64,000 nt of DNA from Modicisalibacter ilicicola DSM 19980 (GTDB lineage Bacteria > Pseudomonadota > Gammaproteobacteria > Pseudomonadales > Halomonadaceae): positions 468,856 to 532,855 of the forward strand of contig NZ_FQUJ01000002.1 of NCBI RefSeq assembly GCF_900128925.1. Reading direction: 5' to 3'. The notes beneath the pieces are model-generated. The model worked only from the letters and a program-made list of their open reading frames with translations, was not told the DNA's origin and ran no database searches. Shown here piece after piece: positions 9,814 to 18,293 of this stretch (its first letter is position 1; each line of letters opens with the position of its first letter). The position numbers and the translations under genes were made by a program.

Positions 9814-10814
9814 GTCATGCCGGCCTGCCGCTCCAGGGCCGCCACCAGCTCGCCGGGCAATCGCAGCCGGCCATCGAACTCGCGACGCAGCTGATGACGC
9901 CGTTCACCCGGCAGACGCACACCGGGTTGTTCGAGCATGGCGGCGAACAGCGTCTCGGCGTGCGCGAGGAAGCCGTCGGAGAAGCGTGCCGGATCGAACA
10001 GCAGGATCAGGTGGGCGGTATCCGGCGCCTCGCCCTCCGCCTCGAAGAAGGAACTGGCCTGGAAACCGAAGTGACTGCCGGCCAGCCCCGCCGTGAGCAG
10101 TTCGACCATCAGCGCCAGGGCCGCCCCCTTGGCGTCCCCTGCCGGCACCATGCTGCCGGCGATGGCGGCATCCGGGTCGGTGGTCGGCTTGCCGTCGACA
10201 TCCAGCGCCCAGTCGTCCGGGATCTGCTTGCCCGCCTTCTTGGCCAGCATCACCTTGCCGCGTGCCACCTTGGACAGCGACAGGTCGATCAGCAGCGGCT
10301 CGGCGTCCCGTCGCGGGCAGGCGAAGGCGATGGGGTTGGTGCCGTAGAGCGGTCGATTGCCGCCCCAGGGCGCCATCGCCGAAGGCGCGTTGCTGAAGGC
10401 CAGGGCCATCAGCCCCTGGCGTGCGGCCGCTTCCACCGGGGCCCCGGCCACGCCGAAATGGTGCGAGCGGGCGATGGAGATCGCCGCCAGACCACTCGCG
10501 CGCACCTGATCGATGCCCACCGCCAGCCCTCGCGCTATCGCGGGAAAGGCCAGACCATGGCACGCATCGACCCGCACCACGGCGCCATCGATCTCGACCC
10601 TGGGCACCGCCGTGGCATCGACCTTGCCGCTGGCCGCCTGGTCCAGATAGAACGGCAGGCGCGACAGGCCATGGGACGGCAGGCCGTCGCGCTCCGCATT
10701 CAACAGTGCCTCGACAGTATCGATGGCCTCGGGCTCACCGAAGCCATGCGCGCGCATCGCCGCCATCGCCAGTTCCCGCGCCGCATCGAAGGTCATGATC
10801 GTCGGCTCGCTCAT
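9807..10814 (-). CDS. comC: (R)-sulfolactate dehydrogenase, ComC type
   Basis: This 335-residue protein is of the Ldh2/MDH2 (ComC/YiaK) oxidoreductase family, distinct from classical malate dehydrogenases. Features are NAERDGLPSHGLSRLPFY near residue 40, the catalytic-His segment SIARSHHFGVAG, and APWGGNRPLYGTNPIAFA. In sulfolactate degraders ComC reduces sulfopyruvate to (R)-sulfolactate and works with SlcC to invert the (S)-enantiomer. Its start overlaps the slcC stop by ATGA, so the two are coupled. The lyase SuyAB that consumes the product is encoded at the head of the same gene run. Confidence 0.85.
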   Translation of the reverse strand: MSEPTIMTFDAARELAMAAMRAHGFGEPEAIDTVEALLNAERDGLPSHGLSRLPFYLDQAASGKVDATAVPRVEIDGAVVRVDACHGLAFPAIARGLAVGIDQVRASGLAAISIARSHHFGVAGAPVEAAARQGLMALAFSNAPSAMAPWGGNRPLYGTNPIAFACPRRDAEPLLIDLSLSKVARGKVMLAKKAGKQIPDDWALDVDGKPTTDPDAAIAGSMVPAGDAKGAALALMVELLTAGLAGSHFGFQASSFFEAEGEAPDTAHLILLFDPARFSDGFLAHAETLFAAMLEQPGVRLPGERRHQLRREFDGRLRLPGELVAALERQAGMTH

Positions 10815-11755
10815 GCGCCGGCCTCCCTGGGCTTGTGGGCCAGTACCGCCCGCACGTTGTCGGCGGTCATCCGGCTGATGCGGGCGTTGGACTCCTCGGT
10901 CACGCCGGCGATGTGCGGCGTCAGGATCAGATTGGGCGCTCCCTCCAGCACGGAGCCCTCAGGCAGGGGCTCCTGCTCGAAGACGTCCAGCATGGCCCCG
11001 GCCAGGCGCCCCTCGCGCAGGGCCGTCGCGAGTGCTGCCTCGTCGACGGTGCCGCCGCGGGCGGCGTTGATCAGCACCGCCGACGGCTTGACCCGCTGCA
11101 GGCGGTCGGCATCGATCAGATGATGGGTGGCCTCGGTCAAGGGAACGTGCAGGCTGATCACGTCGGCGTCCTCGAGCAACGAGTCGAGGCTGTCATGGCG
11201 ATCCACGTCGGCCCAGGCGGCATCCTCGGCGGGCAGATGCGGATCGAAGGCCGCCACCTGCATGTCCAGGGCGCGGGCCCGCCGCGCCGTCTCCCGGGCG
11301 ATGGCGCCGAAGCCCACAAGCCCCAGCACGCTGCCGGATACCTCCCGGCCGATCAGCGCCTGACGCGGCCACTCTCCCGCCAGCATCGCCGCGCTCGAGA
11401 AATAGGCGCCGCGCCGCAGCATCAGGGCACCACCGATCACGTATTCGGCGACGGAGCTGCCGTTGCCGCCGACCGCCGGCTTGACCTCGACGCCGCGCGC
11501 CGCGCAGGCCTTCAGATCGATATTGTCGAGACCCACGCCGAGACGCCCCACCACCTGCAAGTCGGGAAAACGTGCCAGCAACGCCTCGTCGACCCGGGTG
11601 CGGTTGCGCACGATCAAGCCTCGAACCCCTTGCCCCTGATCCAGCAGCTGCTCGCGCGCTTCCACCAGGGTGGGGTCGAAGCGCACCGAAAAATCCTGCT
11701 CGAGGCTTTCAACGGCCCCCTCGTCCATGAATTCGCTGATGACGATGTCACTCAT
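10811..11755 (-). CDS. slcC: (S)-sulfolactate dehydrogenase, SlcC type
   Basis: This 314-residue D-2-hydroxyacid dehydrogenase resembles the catalytic and NAD domains of phosphoglycerate dehydrogenase. It has RLGVGLDNIDLKAC, LGLVGFGAIARETARRA as the nucleotide loop, INAARGGTVDEAALA with the substrate Arg, and the late catalytic His in LTPHIAGVTEES. SlcC oxidises (S)-sulfolactate to sulfopyruvate. ATG 11755 is preceded by GAGGACGAAG; longer in-frame starts read through the adjacent TctB gene and are rejected. Coupling to comC and to an importer supports this over SerA, which it resembles in sequence. Confidence 0.83.
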   Translation of the reverse strand: MSDIVISEFMDEGAVESLEQDFSVRFDPTLVEAREQLLDQGQGVRGLIVRNRTRVDEALLARFPDLQVVGRLGVGLDNIDLKACAARGVEVKPAVGGNGSSVAEYVIGGALMLRRGAYFSSAAMLAGEWPRQALIGREVSGSVLGLVGFGAIARETARRARALDMQVAAFDPHLPAEDAAWADVDRHDSLDSLLEDADVISLHVPLTEATHHLIDADRLQRVKPSAVLINAARGGTVDEAALATALREGRLAGAMLDVFEQEPLPEGSVLEGAPNLILTPHIAGVTEESNARISRMTADNVRAVLAHKPREAGA

Positions 11756-11769
11756 CTTCGTCCTCGTTG

Positions 11770-12252
11770 TTAGAGATCGCGCCATAGCAGACCCACCGGC
11801 AGCGGCACGTTGAGCAGGATGGCGAACAGGGTGTAGAAAAACGCGATGATCCCGGCCAGCACCAGGCCATAGGCCATCGCGCGCTTGAAGGTCCAGCCGT
11901 GATAGTGGGCCAGCAGTGACAGCGCGACGGCGGCGAGCGTGCTGGCAGCGATGAACCCCAGCCACTTGAGCGAGAAGCTCCACGCCAGCATCACGCCGAC
12001 CAGCCCCAGCCGGCGCCCCACGCTACCGGGCTGTGGTTTCGGCATCTGCGGCCGCGCGATAAAGGCACGCACCAGCAACGCGACACTAAAGATCAGCAGC
12101 AAGGTGGCGATGGTGCGCGGGAAGATACTGGCCATGATCGACATGTCGCGACTGAACCACAGCGCCCCGAGGGCGATGACGATCATGATCGAGGCCAGGA
12201 CACGATCCGAGCGCCGGGCATCGACCCGGGGGGCGTTCAACTCAGTGCTCAT
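11770..12252 (-). CDS. Tripartite tricarboxylate-type transporter, TctB small membrane subunit
   Basis: This 160-residue protein has four hydrophobic helices arranged as in TctB subunits, including ASIFPRTIATLLLIFSVALL and the C-terminal LNVPLPVGLLW. It overlaps the end of the TctA gene by 11 bases and is followed by slcC. It is likely the small permease subunit of the sulfolactate importer (Slc system). Sequence conservation in this family is low, so the call leans on gene order and topology. Confidence 0.82.
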   Translation of the reverse strand: MSTELNAPRVDARRSDRVLASIMIVIALGALWFSRDMSIMASIFPRTIATLLLIFSVALLVRAFIARPQMPKPQPGSVGRRLGLVGVMLAWSFSLKWLGFIAASTLAAVALSLLAHYHGWTFKRAMAYGLVLAGIIAFFYTLFAILLNVPLPVGLLWRDL

Positions 12253-13765
12253 GACGGGGCTCCTCGTTGCTGTTTTTCACGATACGGTCACGCCGAGCGC
12301 GCCACAGCGGATAGAAGACGGCGATCAACGTCAAGGCGATGATCGCCATCGAAATCGGACGACCGAAGAACACCGTCAGTACCGACCCCGAGGCATTGCC
12401 CATCAGATAGCCCTGCACGAAGCCCTGCTCGGCGATGGGACCGAGTATCAGCCCGAGTACGATGGGTGAGGCCTTGATGCCGTAGCGCGACAGCACCCAG
12501 CCCAGCACCCCCAGCACCACCATGACCACCACGTCGAAGGGATTGTTGCGGATGGCGTAGGTGCCGATGACGGTCATGAAGGCGATGCTCGGCACCAGCA
12601 ATGCCTTGGGAATGGACACGATCGACTTGAAGGCGTAGCGCCCGATCAATAGCCCCAGCGGCAGCATGAGCAGCGTGGCGATGAACAGGCCGCCGATGAA
12701 GGTGTAGGTGACGTTGGCGTTGGTGGTGAACATCTCGGGGCCGGTGCGAAAGCCCTGCACCAGCAGCGCCCCGAGGATCACCGCGTCCGGCGGGGTGCCG
12801 GGGATGCCCAGCACGAAGGTGGGAATGAAGCCGCCGCCGACCGTGGCGTTGTTGGCAGACTCGGTGGCGATCACACCATCCGGCTCCCCGTGGCCGAAGC
12901 GCTCATGACGCGGTGACGTGCGCCGTGCCTCGGAATAGGAGACCAGGCTCGCGATCGAGCCGCCCGCGCCGGGCAGGATGGCGACGATGGTGCCGATCAC
13001 CGCGCTGCGCAACGAGTTGAACTTGCTTCGCCACATCAGGCCCAGGCTCTCGTTGAAACGCACCCCGCGGCCCTCTTCCGGTGGCTCCAGATGGGCGCTG
13101 GGCGTGGCGACCAGATCGATCAGCACCGGGATGCAGTACAGGCCGATCAACGCCGAGATGATCTCCACGCCACCAAGCAGGAACTGCGAGCCGAAGGCAT
13201 AGCGAATGTCGGCCCCGACGACCGCCACCCCCACGGTGGAGAGCAGCAGGCCGATACCGGCGCCGATGAAGCCCTTGAGGGTAGAGCCTTCCGAGAGCGC
13301 GGAAATCAGCGTCAGGCCGAAGATCGCCAGCCAGAAGTACTCCACCGGCCCGAACTTCAGGGCAATCTGGGCCAGCAAGGGGGCCAGGGTCAGCAGCGCC
13401 AGCGCACCGACCAGCCCGCCGACCATCGAGGAGAGCGTGGAGAGGGTGACCGCCAGGTCGCCGTCGCCCCGCTGGGCCATGGGATAGCCGTCGAAGGTGG
13501 TGGCGATCGCCGAGGGGGTGCCCGGCGTGTTGACCAGGATGGCAGCGTAGGAACCGCCGTAGATCGCGCCGGTATAGATGGCTCCCAGCATGATCAGCGC
13601 CGCTTCCGTCGGCATGCCGAAGGTGACCGGCACCAGCACCGCCACCGCCATGGTGGCGGAGAGTCCCGGCAAGGCGCCGATGAAGATGCCCGCGGCCACA
13701 CCGAGCACCGCGAGAAGCAGGTTCATCGGAGAAAACGCGGCCGCCATGAAACCCAAGGTTTCCAT
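12242..13765 (-). CDS. Tripartite tricarboxylate-type transporter, TctA large permease
   Basis: This 507-residue membrane protein has about twelve segments and strong TctA signatures: GALPGLSATMAVAVLVPVTF near residue 30, YGGSYAAILVNTPGTPSAIA, and in the second half ILPGAGGSIASLVSY and VLGIPGTPPDAVILGAL. These paired G-P-G motifs form the two substrate-binding halves. It belongs to an operon with TctB, TctC, SuyAB, SlcC and ComC. Sulfolactate is therefore the likely substrate (inferred). Confidence 0.9.
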   Translation of the reverse strand: METLGFMAAAFSPMNLLLAVLGVAAGIFIGALPGLSATMAVAVLVPVTFGMPTEAALIMLGAIYTGAIYGGSYAAILVNTPGTPSAIATTFDGYPMAQRGDGDLAVTLSTLSSMVGGLVGALALLTLAPLLAQIALKFGPVEYFWLAIFGLTLISALSEGSTLKGFIGAGIGLLLSTVGVAVVGADIRYAFGSQFLLGGVEIISALIGLYCIPVLIDLVATPSAHLEPPEEGRGVRFNESLGLMWRSKFNSLRSAVIGTIVAILPGAGGSIASLVSYSEARRTSPRHERFGHGEPDGVIATESANNATVGGGFIPTFVLGIPGTPPDAVILGALLVQGFRTGPEMFTTNANVTYTFIGGLFIATLLMLPLGLLIGRYAFKSIVSIPKALLVPSIAFMTVIGTYAIRNNPFDVVVMVVLGVLGWVLSRYGIKASPIVLGLILGPIAEQGFVQGYLMGNASGSVLTVFFGRPISMAIIALTLIAVFYPLWRARRDRIVKNSNEEPRHEH

Positions 13766-13828
13766 GCACTATCTCCGTGCCGGACGGCTCCCGAGAATCG
13801 GGAGCCAATCTATAGAAATAGCCGCTTA

Positions 13829-13968
13829 GAACTTGTTCACGATCGTAGCGAGCGAAGGCGAGACGAGGCGGAATTGATCGAAGAAGCGCAGTTTACGTGC
13901 TGTAAATGAGCATTGTGAGATCGATTCCAACGTCGTATCGCCTAGCGCAGTAGATCGTGGAGAAGTTC
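13829..13968. repeat. Palindromic repeat element, full-length copy
   Basis: A 140-base element fills the tctC-tctA gap. Its ends are GAACTTGTTCACGATC and GATCGTGGAGAAGTTC, inverted repeats that match at 14 of 16 bases. Inside are GTAGCGAGCGAAGGCGAG, AGTTTACGTGCTGTAAATGA and AGCGCAGTAG. A shortened relative lies at 15065-15120, a more distant one at 22341-22504, and a recognisable copy is translated within recD. It encodes no protein. It might fold in the mRNA and modulate downstream expression. Confidence 0.75.
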
Positions 13969-13973
13969 TCGGG

Positions 13974-14960
13974 TTATTCGATGATGCCCATCTCCCGGGC
14001 AACCTCCTCGTACTCCTCCCGGCGCTCGGCCATGAACTCGTCCACTTCCGCGTAGGGCACGTCGATCAACACGAAGCCCAGGTCCTGCATTTTCTTGCGG
14101 AACTCGGCATTCTGATTGATCTGTCCGAAGATGTCGGAGAGTTTCCTGGTCACGTCTTCCGGGGTGTCCTTGGGGACCGCCATGCCACGATAGGCGCCGC
14201 CGGTCATGTCGTAGCCCAGTTCCTGGAAGGTGGGTACATCGGGGAATTGTGGGTGACGCTCATCCGCCGCCACGGCCAGCATGCGCACCTTGTCGCTGTG
14301 GTTGGCCGCCACGGTGGTATAGCCCCACTCGGCCTGGACCTGGCCGCCGAGCAGTGCGGCGACCGCGGCGCCGGTGCCCTTGAAGGGGATATAGGTCGTC
14401 TTGACGTCGGCCAGCGACTGGAAGCGCTGATTGGCAATGTCGTTGGCCGACTGGGTGCCGCTGCCGGATAGGGTGACGGCCCCCGGCGACTGCTTGGCAG
14501 CGGCGACGAAATCCTCGAGGGTTTCATAGGGACTGTCGTTGGCGACGATCAGCGCGTCCGGCGAGTAGTGGAAGAAGTAGAAATTCTTGAGATCCTCGGT
14601 CTTGAAGCCCGGGTCCTTGCCCATGGGCTTGAGCACGATATGCGGCAGGTTGGTGCCCATGATGGTGTGACCGTCGGCCTCCATCTCGTTTAGCTGGGAC
14701 CAGCCCACGGCACCACCACCGCCCGCCATGTACTGGATGATCAGCTGCTGGTCGGTGATGTCCTGGAAGTATTGCTGTTGCAGCCGGGCGCTGATATCGG
14801 ATTCGCCGCCGGGCCCGAAGGGAATGATGTACTGCACGTTGCGAGAGGGATAGTCCTCGGCGCTCTGGGCAGCCACAGGGCCGCTCAAGGCGACACTGGT
14901 CAGGACCGCGGTGAAGAGGGTGCCGAGCCGGAAAGTCTTGTTGGAGTTGGTATGGCGCAT
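13974..14960 (-). CDS. Tripartite tricarboxylate-type transporter, TctC/Bug substrate-binding protein
   Basis: This 328-residue binding protein starts with a Sec signal, FTAVLTSVALSGPVAAQ, cut near residue 31. The mature part has the Bug-family start YPSRNVQYIIPFGPGGESD, followed by YMAGGGGAVGW, TLSGSGTQSANDIANQRF and VPTFQELGYDMTGGAYRGMA. GGAGAG precedes ATG 14960, which is preferred to an upstream in-frame start at 15065. It would deliver sulfolactate to the TctA/TctB permease. Repeat elements flank it on both sides. Confidence 0.9.
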   Translation of the reverse strand: MRHTNSNKTFRLGTLFTAVLTSVALSGPVAAQSAEDYPSRNVQYIIPFGPGGESDISARLQQQYFQDITDQQLIIQYMAGGGGAVGWSQLNEMEADGHTIMGTNLPHIVLKPMGKDPGFKTEDLKNFYFFHYSPDALIVANDSPYETLEDFVAAAKQSPGAVTLSGSGTQSANDIANQRFQSLADVKTTYIPFKGTGAAVAALLGGQVQAEWGYTTVAANHSDKVRMLAVAADERHPQFPDVPTFQELGYDMTGGAYRGMAVPKDTPEDVTRKLSDIFGQINQNAEFRKKMQDLGFVLIDVPYAEVDEFMAERREEYEEVAREMGIIE

Positions 14961-15064
14961 GGGTCTCTCCGATTGCTGTTGTTGTAGGCGCTGCTCGAGC
15001 CGCCTTACGGCGACTCGTCTTCCTTTTGTAGCATTGCTGGCACATTGCGTGCTTTTTTTCTTCA

Positions 15065-15120
15065 AACCTGTTCACGATCGTCACGAGCAAAGGCGAGCGC
15101 AGTGGATCGTGGACAGGTTC
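15065..15120. repeat. Short palindromic repeat element between suyB and tctC
   Basis: AACCTGTTCACGATC and GATCGTGGACAGGTT form a long stem, with the family core CACGAGCAAAGGCGAGCGC between them. It looks like an internally deleted form of the element at 13829-13968. It begins immediately after the suyB stop and could act as a terminator or mRNA-stabilising hairpin. Confidence 0.7.
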
Positions 15121-16290
15121 TCAGGCGCTTTCGTAGAGCCGGGTCAGCACAAACTCCCGATGCCCCAGCGCCTCGGCGGACGTATGGCGCCCATTGGCCG
15201 TGCGGAACATCATCTCGAGGAGCTTGTCGCCGGCCTCCTGCATGTTGATTTCGCGCTTCAGGATGCCGGTGACATCGACGTCGATGTGCTCGCTCATCGT
15301 GCGGAAGGTCCGCGGATTGGCGCAGATCTTGATCACCGGCAGGATCGGGTTGCCGATGACGTTGCCTTGCCCGGTAGGGAAGAAATGCACCACGTAACCC
15401 GAGGCGGCACACAGGGTGACCATCTCCGCGGCGGCCGACGAGGAATCCATGAACCACAGTCCCGGCTTGTCCGGCATCTCGGCCTTGTCGAGCACCCCAT
15501 CGACCCGGCAGCGATGGCCGATCTTCTGGATGTTGCCCAGGGCCTTTTCCTCGATGGTGGTCAGGCCACCCTCGATGTTGCCCTTGGTCGGCTGCGACTC
15601 CGAGAGATCGCTGGTCTTATGGCGGTCGATCATCGCGCTGTAGCGATCGAACATCGCCTGGAACTTCTCGCGCACCTCGGGGGTGGCACAGCGCTCCGCC
15701 ACCAGATGCTCGCCCCCCGTCAGTTCCGAGGTCTCGCCGAAGACCAGGGTGCAGCCGGCGTCATACAGCTTGTCGAAGGCATCGCCGACGGTCGGGTTGG
15801 CGCCGCAGCCCGAGGTGGTGTCCGACTCCCCGCACTTGGTCGACACCCAGAGTTCGCTGACATCGCACTCCTCACGCTGCAGTTCGGTAGCGTACTGCAC
15901 GTATTCGCGCGCAACCTTGGAGGCGGCACAGATGGTGTTGTGATCGCCGTTCTGCTCGATCCAGAAGCCCGCCACCGGCTTGCCGGTCGCCTGGATGCCC
16001 TCGACCACCTTGTTGGTCCAGCCCGGTTCGATGCCGATGACCACCACCGCCGCCACGTTGGGATTGCTGCCGGTACCGATCAGGGTACGGAAATGCAGGT
16101 CCAGGTCGGCACCGAACTGCAGGCGACCGTAGGGATGCGGCAGCGCCAGGGTGCCCTTGATGTTGTTGGCCACCGCCTCGGCGGCGGCGTTGGAGATATC
16201 GTCCACCGGCAACACGACGACGTGGTTGCGAACCCCGACGCGGCCGTTGTCGCGACGATAGCCCATGAACTTGCGTCCCTTGAGTTCCAT
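15121..16290 (-). CDS. suyB: (R)-sulfolactate sulfo-lyase, large subunit SuyB
   Basis: This 389-residue protein belongs to the altronate/galactarate dehydratase large-subunit family. It shows [20 protein letters not shown] at the N-terminus, a cysteine in [18 protein letters not shown] for the metal site, and [18 protein letters not shown] later. SuyAB cleaves (R)-sulfolactate to pyruvate and sulfite. ATG 16290 follows the suyA stop by two bases, with AGAGGTGG upstream; a GTG at 16299 would overlap suyA. Pairing with suyA, SlcC, ComC and a sulfite exporter makes a uronate function unlikely. Confidence 0.9.
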   Translation of the reverse strand: MELKGRKFMGYRRDNGRVGVRNHVVVLPVDDISNAAAEAVANNIKGTLALPHPYGRLQFGADLDLHFRTLIGTGSNPNVAAVVVIGIEPGWTNKVVEGIQATGKPVAGFWIEQNGDHNTICAASKVAREYVQYATELQREECDVSELWVSTKCGESDTTSGCGANPTVGDAFDKLYDAGCTLVFGETSELTGGEHLVAERCATPEVREKFQAMFDRYSAMIDRHKTSDLSESQPTKGNIEGGLTTIEEKALGNIQKIGHRCRVDGVLDKAEMPDKPGLWFMDSSSAAAEMVTLCAASGYVVHFFPTGQGNVIGNPILPVIKICANPRTFRTMSEHIDVDVTGILKREINMQEAGDKLLEMMFRTANGRHTSAEALGHREFVLTRLYESA

Positions 16291-16292
16291 GC

Positions 16293-16577
16293 TTACCACC
16301 TCTTGGTCTTGACGTTGTGGACATGCAGATGCTCACCCTTGCTGATCGGCTTGACCACTTTGCCGATATCGACGCCGTACTTGATCACGGTGTCGCCTTC
16401 GGCCAGGTCGCGAATCGCCAGCTTGTGACCGATGGGAATCGGGTCCCGCACTTCGAAGGTGACCGTCTGGTCCTGATGCATTACCCAGCCGGTCAGGGTC
16501 TGTCCCGCCTGGATGCCTTCCACCACCACCACGCCGACACTGTCTTCGGCGTCGTGTACCACGAAATCGATACTCAT
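16293..16577 (-). CDS. suyA: (R)-sulfolactate sulfo-lyase, small subunit SuyA
   Basis: This 94-residue SAF-domain protein corresponds to the small subunit of altronate-dehydratase-like enzymes. It contains [35 protein letters not shown], and the C-terminal [14 protein letters not shown]. It forms the active lyase with SuyB, whose gene follows at once. A GGAGGA ribosome site precedes ATG 16577. It is the first gene of the sulfolactate run and is divergent from a GntR-type regulator. Confidence 0.9.
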   Translation of the reverse strand: MSIDFVVHDAEDSVGVVVVEGIQAGQTLTGWVMHQDQTVTFEVRDPIPIGHKLAIRDLAEGDTVIKYGVDIGKVVKPISKGEHLHVHNVKTKRW

Positions 16578-16672
16578 CGATGCGTCCTCCGCATATAAGC
16601 CTGCCTTCTCGGCCTCGCCACGGCTCCGGCGAGGATGCCTCTGAATGGATTGTTGCTGCCGGCCTCAACTCA

Positions 16673-16702
16673 TGTATATGATATATGACACAGGACAGTC
16701 AA
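16673..16702 (-). promoter_or_regulatory. Probable suyA promoter with overlapping operator-like sequence
   Basis: On the minus strand TTGACT (16702-16697) and TATACA (16678-16673) are separated by 18 bases, a good sigma-70 promoter about 100 bases upstream of suyA. The spacer and -10 region contain overlapping near-palindromic AT-rich repeats (TCATATATCA and TATACATGA). These are a plausible binding site for the divergent GntR-type regulator, though the site is unproven. Confidence 0.55.
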
Positions 16703-16795
16703 GCATTCTCCCTGAAATTCGACAATCTGGGTTAAAATAAGCGGTACGCGTGCAGACACCCTCTTCATCGAGCCGTTGGGGAAATAAGGACTTAC

Positions 16796-17521
16796 ATGGA
16801 CACTCAGGCGACACCGGCCTTTCGCCCGCTGTATCAGCAGATCAAGGACGTATTGCTTGCGCGCATCGTCTCCGGGGAATGGGCGCCCGGCACCTTCATT
16901 CCCAGCGAATCGGCCCTCTCCCGTGAATATGCGGTGAGCGTGGGAACCTTGAGAAAGGCGCTCGATGCCCTGGCCAGCGACCAGGTGGTCATTCGCTATC
17001 AAGGCAAGGGCACGGTGGTGGCGACCCACGATGCCGACCGCTCGCTGTTCCAGTTCTTTCATCTGGTGCGACTGGACGGCCAGCGCAGCCTGCCCATCTC
17101 CCGCGTGCTGCGCAGGGAGCGTCGAAAGGCCACCGCCGAGGAAGCGCGGGCTCTGGAGCTGGAAGCCGGTGAGGAAGTCATTCACATACGTCGGGTGCGC
17201 GAACTGGACGATCACCCGGCCCTATTAGAAGACGCGGTCGTCTCGGCACGCCTGTTTGCCGGGCTCGAGACAGCCCCGGAACCCTTGCCCAACACGCTCT
17301 ATCATCTCTACCAGCAGCAGTTCGGCTGCAGCGTGGCCAGCGCCGAAGAACGATTGTTCGCGGTCGCGGCCGACACCCAGGACAAGACCCATCTGGGCGT
17401 CGAGGCCGGCACGCCGTTGCTGGAGATCCGCCGCATCGCCCGAGATCTTCAGGGCCGCCCGGTGGAATGGCGGGTATCACGCTGTGAAACCAGCCAGCAC
17501 TGCTACGTCAATGCGCTATAG
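16796..17521 (+). CDS. GntR-family (HutC type) regulator of sulfolactate genes
   Basis: This 241-residue protein has an N-terminal winged helix: PLYQQIKDVLLARIVSGEW, IPSESALSREYAVSVGTLRK and IRYQGKGTVVA. A UTRA effector domain spans residues 90-240, ending in GRPVEWRVSRC. It is divergent from suyAB and shares its promoter region, consistent with the role of SuyR-type regulators (name not assigned). AAGGA lies eight bases before the ATG. The end overlaps the convergent tauE-like gene by six bases. Confidence 0.85.
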   Translation: MDTQATPAFRPLYQQIKDVLLARIVSGEWAPGTFIPSESALSREYAVSVGTLRKALDALASDQVVIRYQGKGTVVATHDADRSLFQFFHLVRLDGQRSLPISRVLRRERRKATAEEARALELEAGEEVIHIRRVRELDDHPALLEDAVVSARLFAGLETAPEPLPNTLYHLYQQQFGCSVASAEERLFAVAADTQDKTHLGVEAGTPLLEIRRIARDLQGRPVEWRVSRCETSQHCYVNAL

Positions 17522-18271
17522 AACATCCAGCGAGGCACCGACGAGCCCGCCTCCGATCCCGACCAGTACGAGGAAGGCCAGGCGGCGCATCATCACCGCC
17601 GACAGCGGTGGTGGAAAGCGTCGCCCGACATAGGTGGCCATCGCAATCACCGGTATCGACCAGGCAGCCAACACCAGGATCTCCGTATCGAGCTGTCCCT
17701 GAAAGGCGATGAACAGGGTTCGCACAAGAGAGGTAAGGGAAAAGAACAGGATCAGCATGCTGCTGATGCCGATCAAGGGCAGCGGCTGGCGATAGCACTG
17801 ATAGATCAGCGGCGGGCCGGGCGTGGCGAAGAGCCCGCCACACAGCCCGGACAGCACCCCGCTGACGAAGAAGCTCCCCGACGAGGAGAGCACCGTCTGA
17901 CGGCTGGGTTGCAGCAGCATGCTGATCCCGCCATAGAGGATGAGACCGCCCAGGGCGAGCTGCAGTAGATTCGAGGCGCTGGCACTCAGATAATCGAGCA
18001 GCAGGACACCGCCCAGGATCGCCGGCAGAAGGCCGACAACCACCGCCCTGACCGCTGGCCAGTGGACGTGCTGGAGCTTGCCGGGCAGCGCCACGGCGCT
18101 ATTGACCACCATCTGCAGGCTGACCACGGCCGCGACCGTCGCGACCGAGACGATGCCCAGGCTACTCGACAGTCCGATCACGATCATGCCCAGGCCGAAA
18201 CCGGTCACCGTCTGGAAATAGCCGGCCATCGCCGTCACCACCAGAAACGGCAGCAGGTTCTCGGGTGTCAT
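17516..18271 (-). CDS. TauE/SafE-family sulfite exporter
   Basis: This 251-residue membrane protein has about eight helices and TauE/SafE signatures: MAGYFQTVTGFGLGMIVIGL near the N-terminus and the matching GVLSGLCGGLFATPGPPLI in the second half. Members next to sulfonate-degrading genes are thought to export sulfite or a related anion. Here both SuyAB and Xsc would release sulfite in the cytoplasm, so an exporter is expected. It follows pta by 22 bases in the same orientation. Confidence 0.82.
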   Translation of the reverse strand: MTPENLLPFLVVTAMAGYFQTVTGFGLGMIVIGLSSSLGIVSVATVAAVVSLQMVVNSAVALPGKLQHVHWPAVRAVVVGLLPAILGGVLLLDYLSASASNLLQLALGGLILYGGISMLLQPSRQTVLSSSGSFFVSGVLSGLCGGLFATPGPPLIYQCYRQPLPLIGISSMLILFFSLTSLVRTLFIAFQGQLDTEILVLAAWSIPVIAMATYVGRRFPPPLSAVMMRRLAFLVLVGIGGGLVGASLDVL

Positions 18272-18293
18272 GACCGTGCGTGCCAGGCGGTAC

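Noticed and set aside
9807-10814. Reading comC as a classical malate/lactate dehydrogenase gene
   Set aside because: The Ldh2-type fold and the ATGA coupling to slcC in a sulfolactate operon favour ComC.
15121-16577. Altronate or galactarate dehydratase for the two-gene pair
   Set aside because: The family is shared, but the split small SAF subunit plus SlcC, ComC, importer and sulfite exporter context fit SuyAB better.
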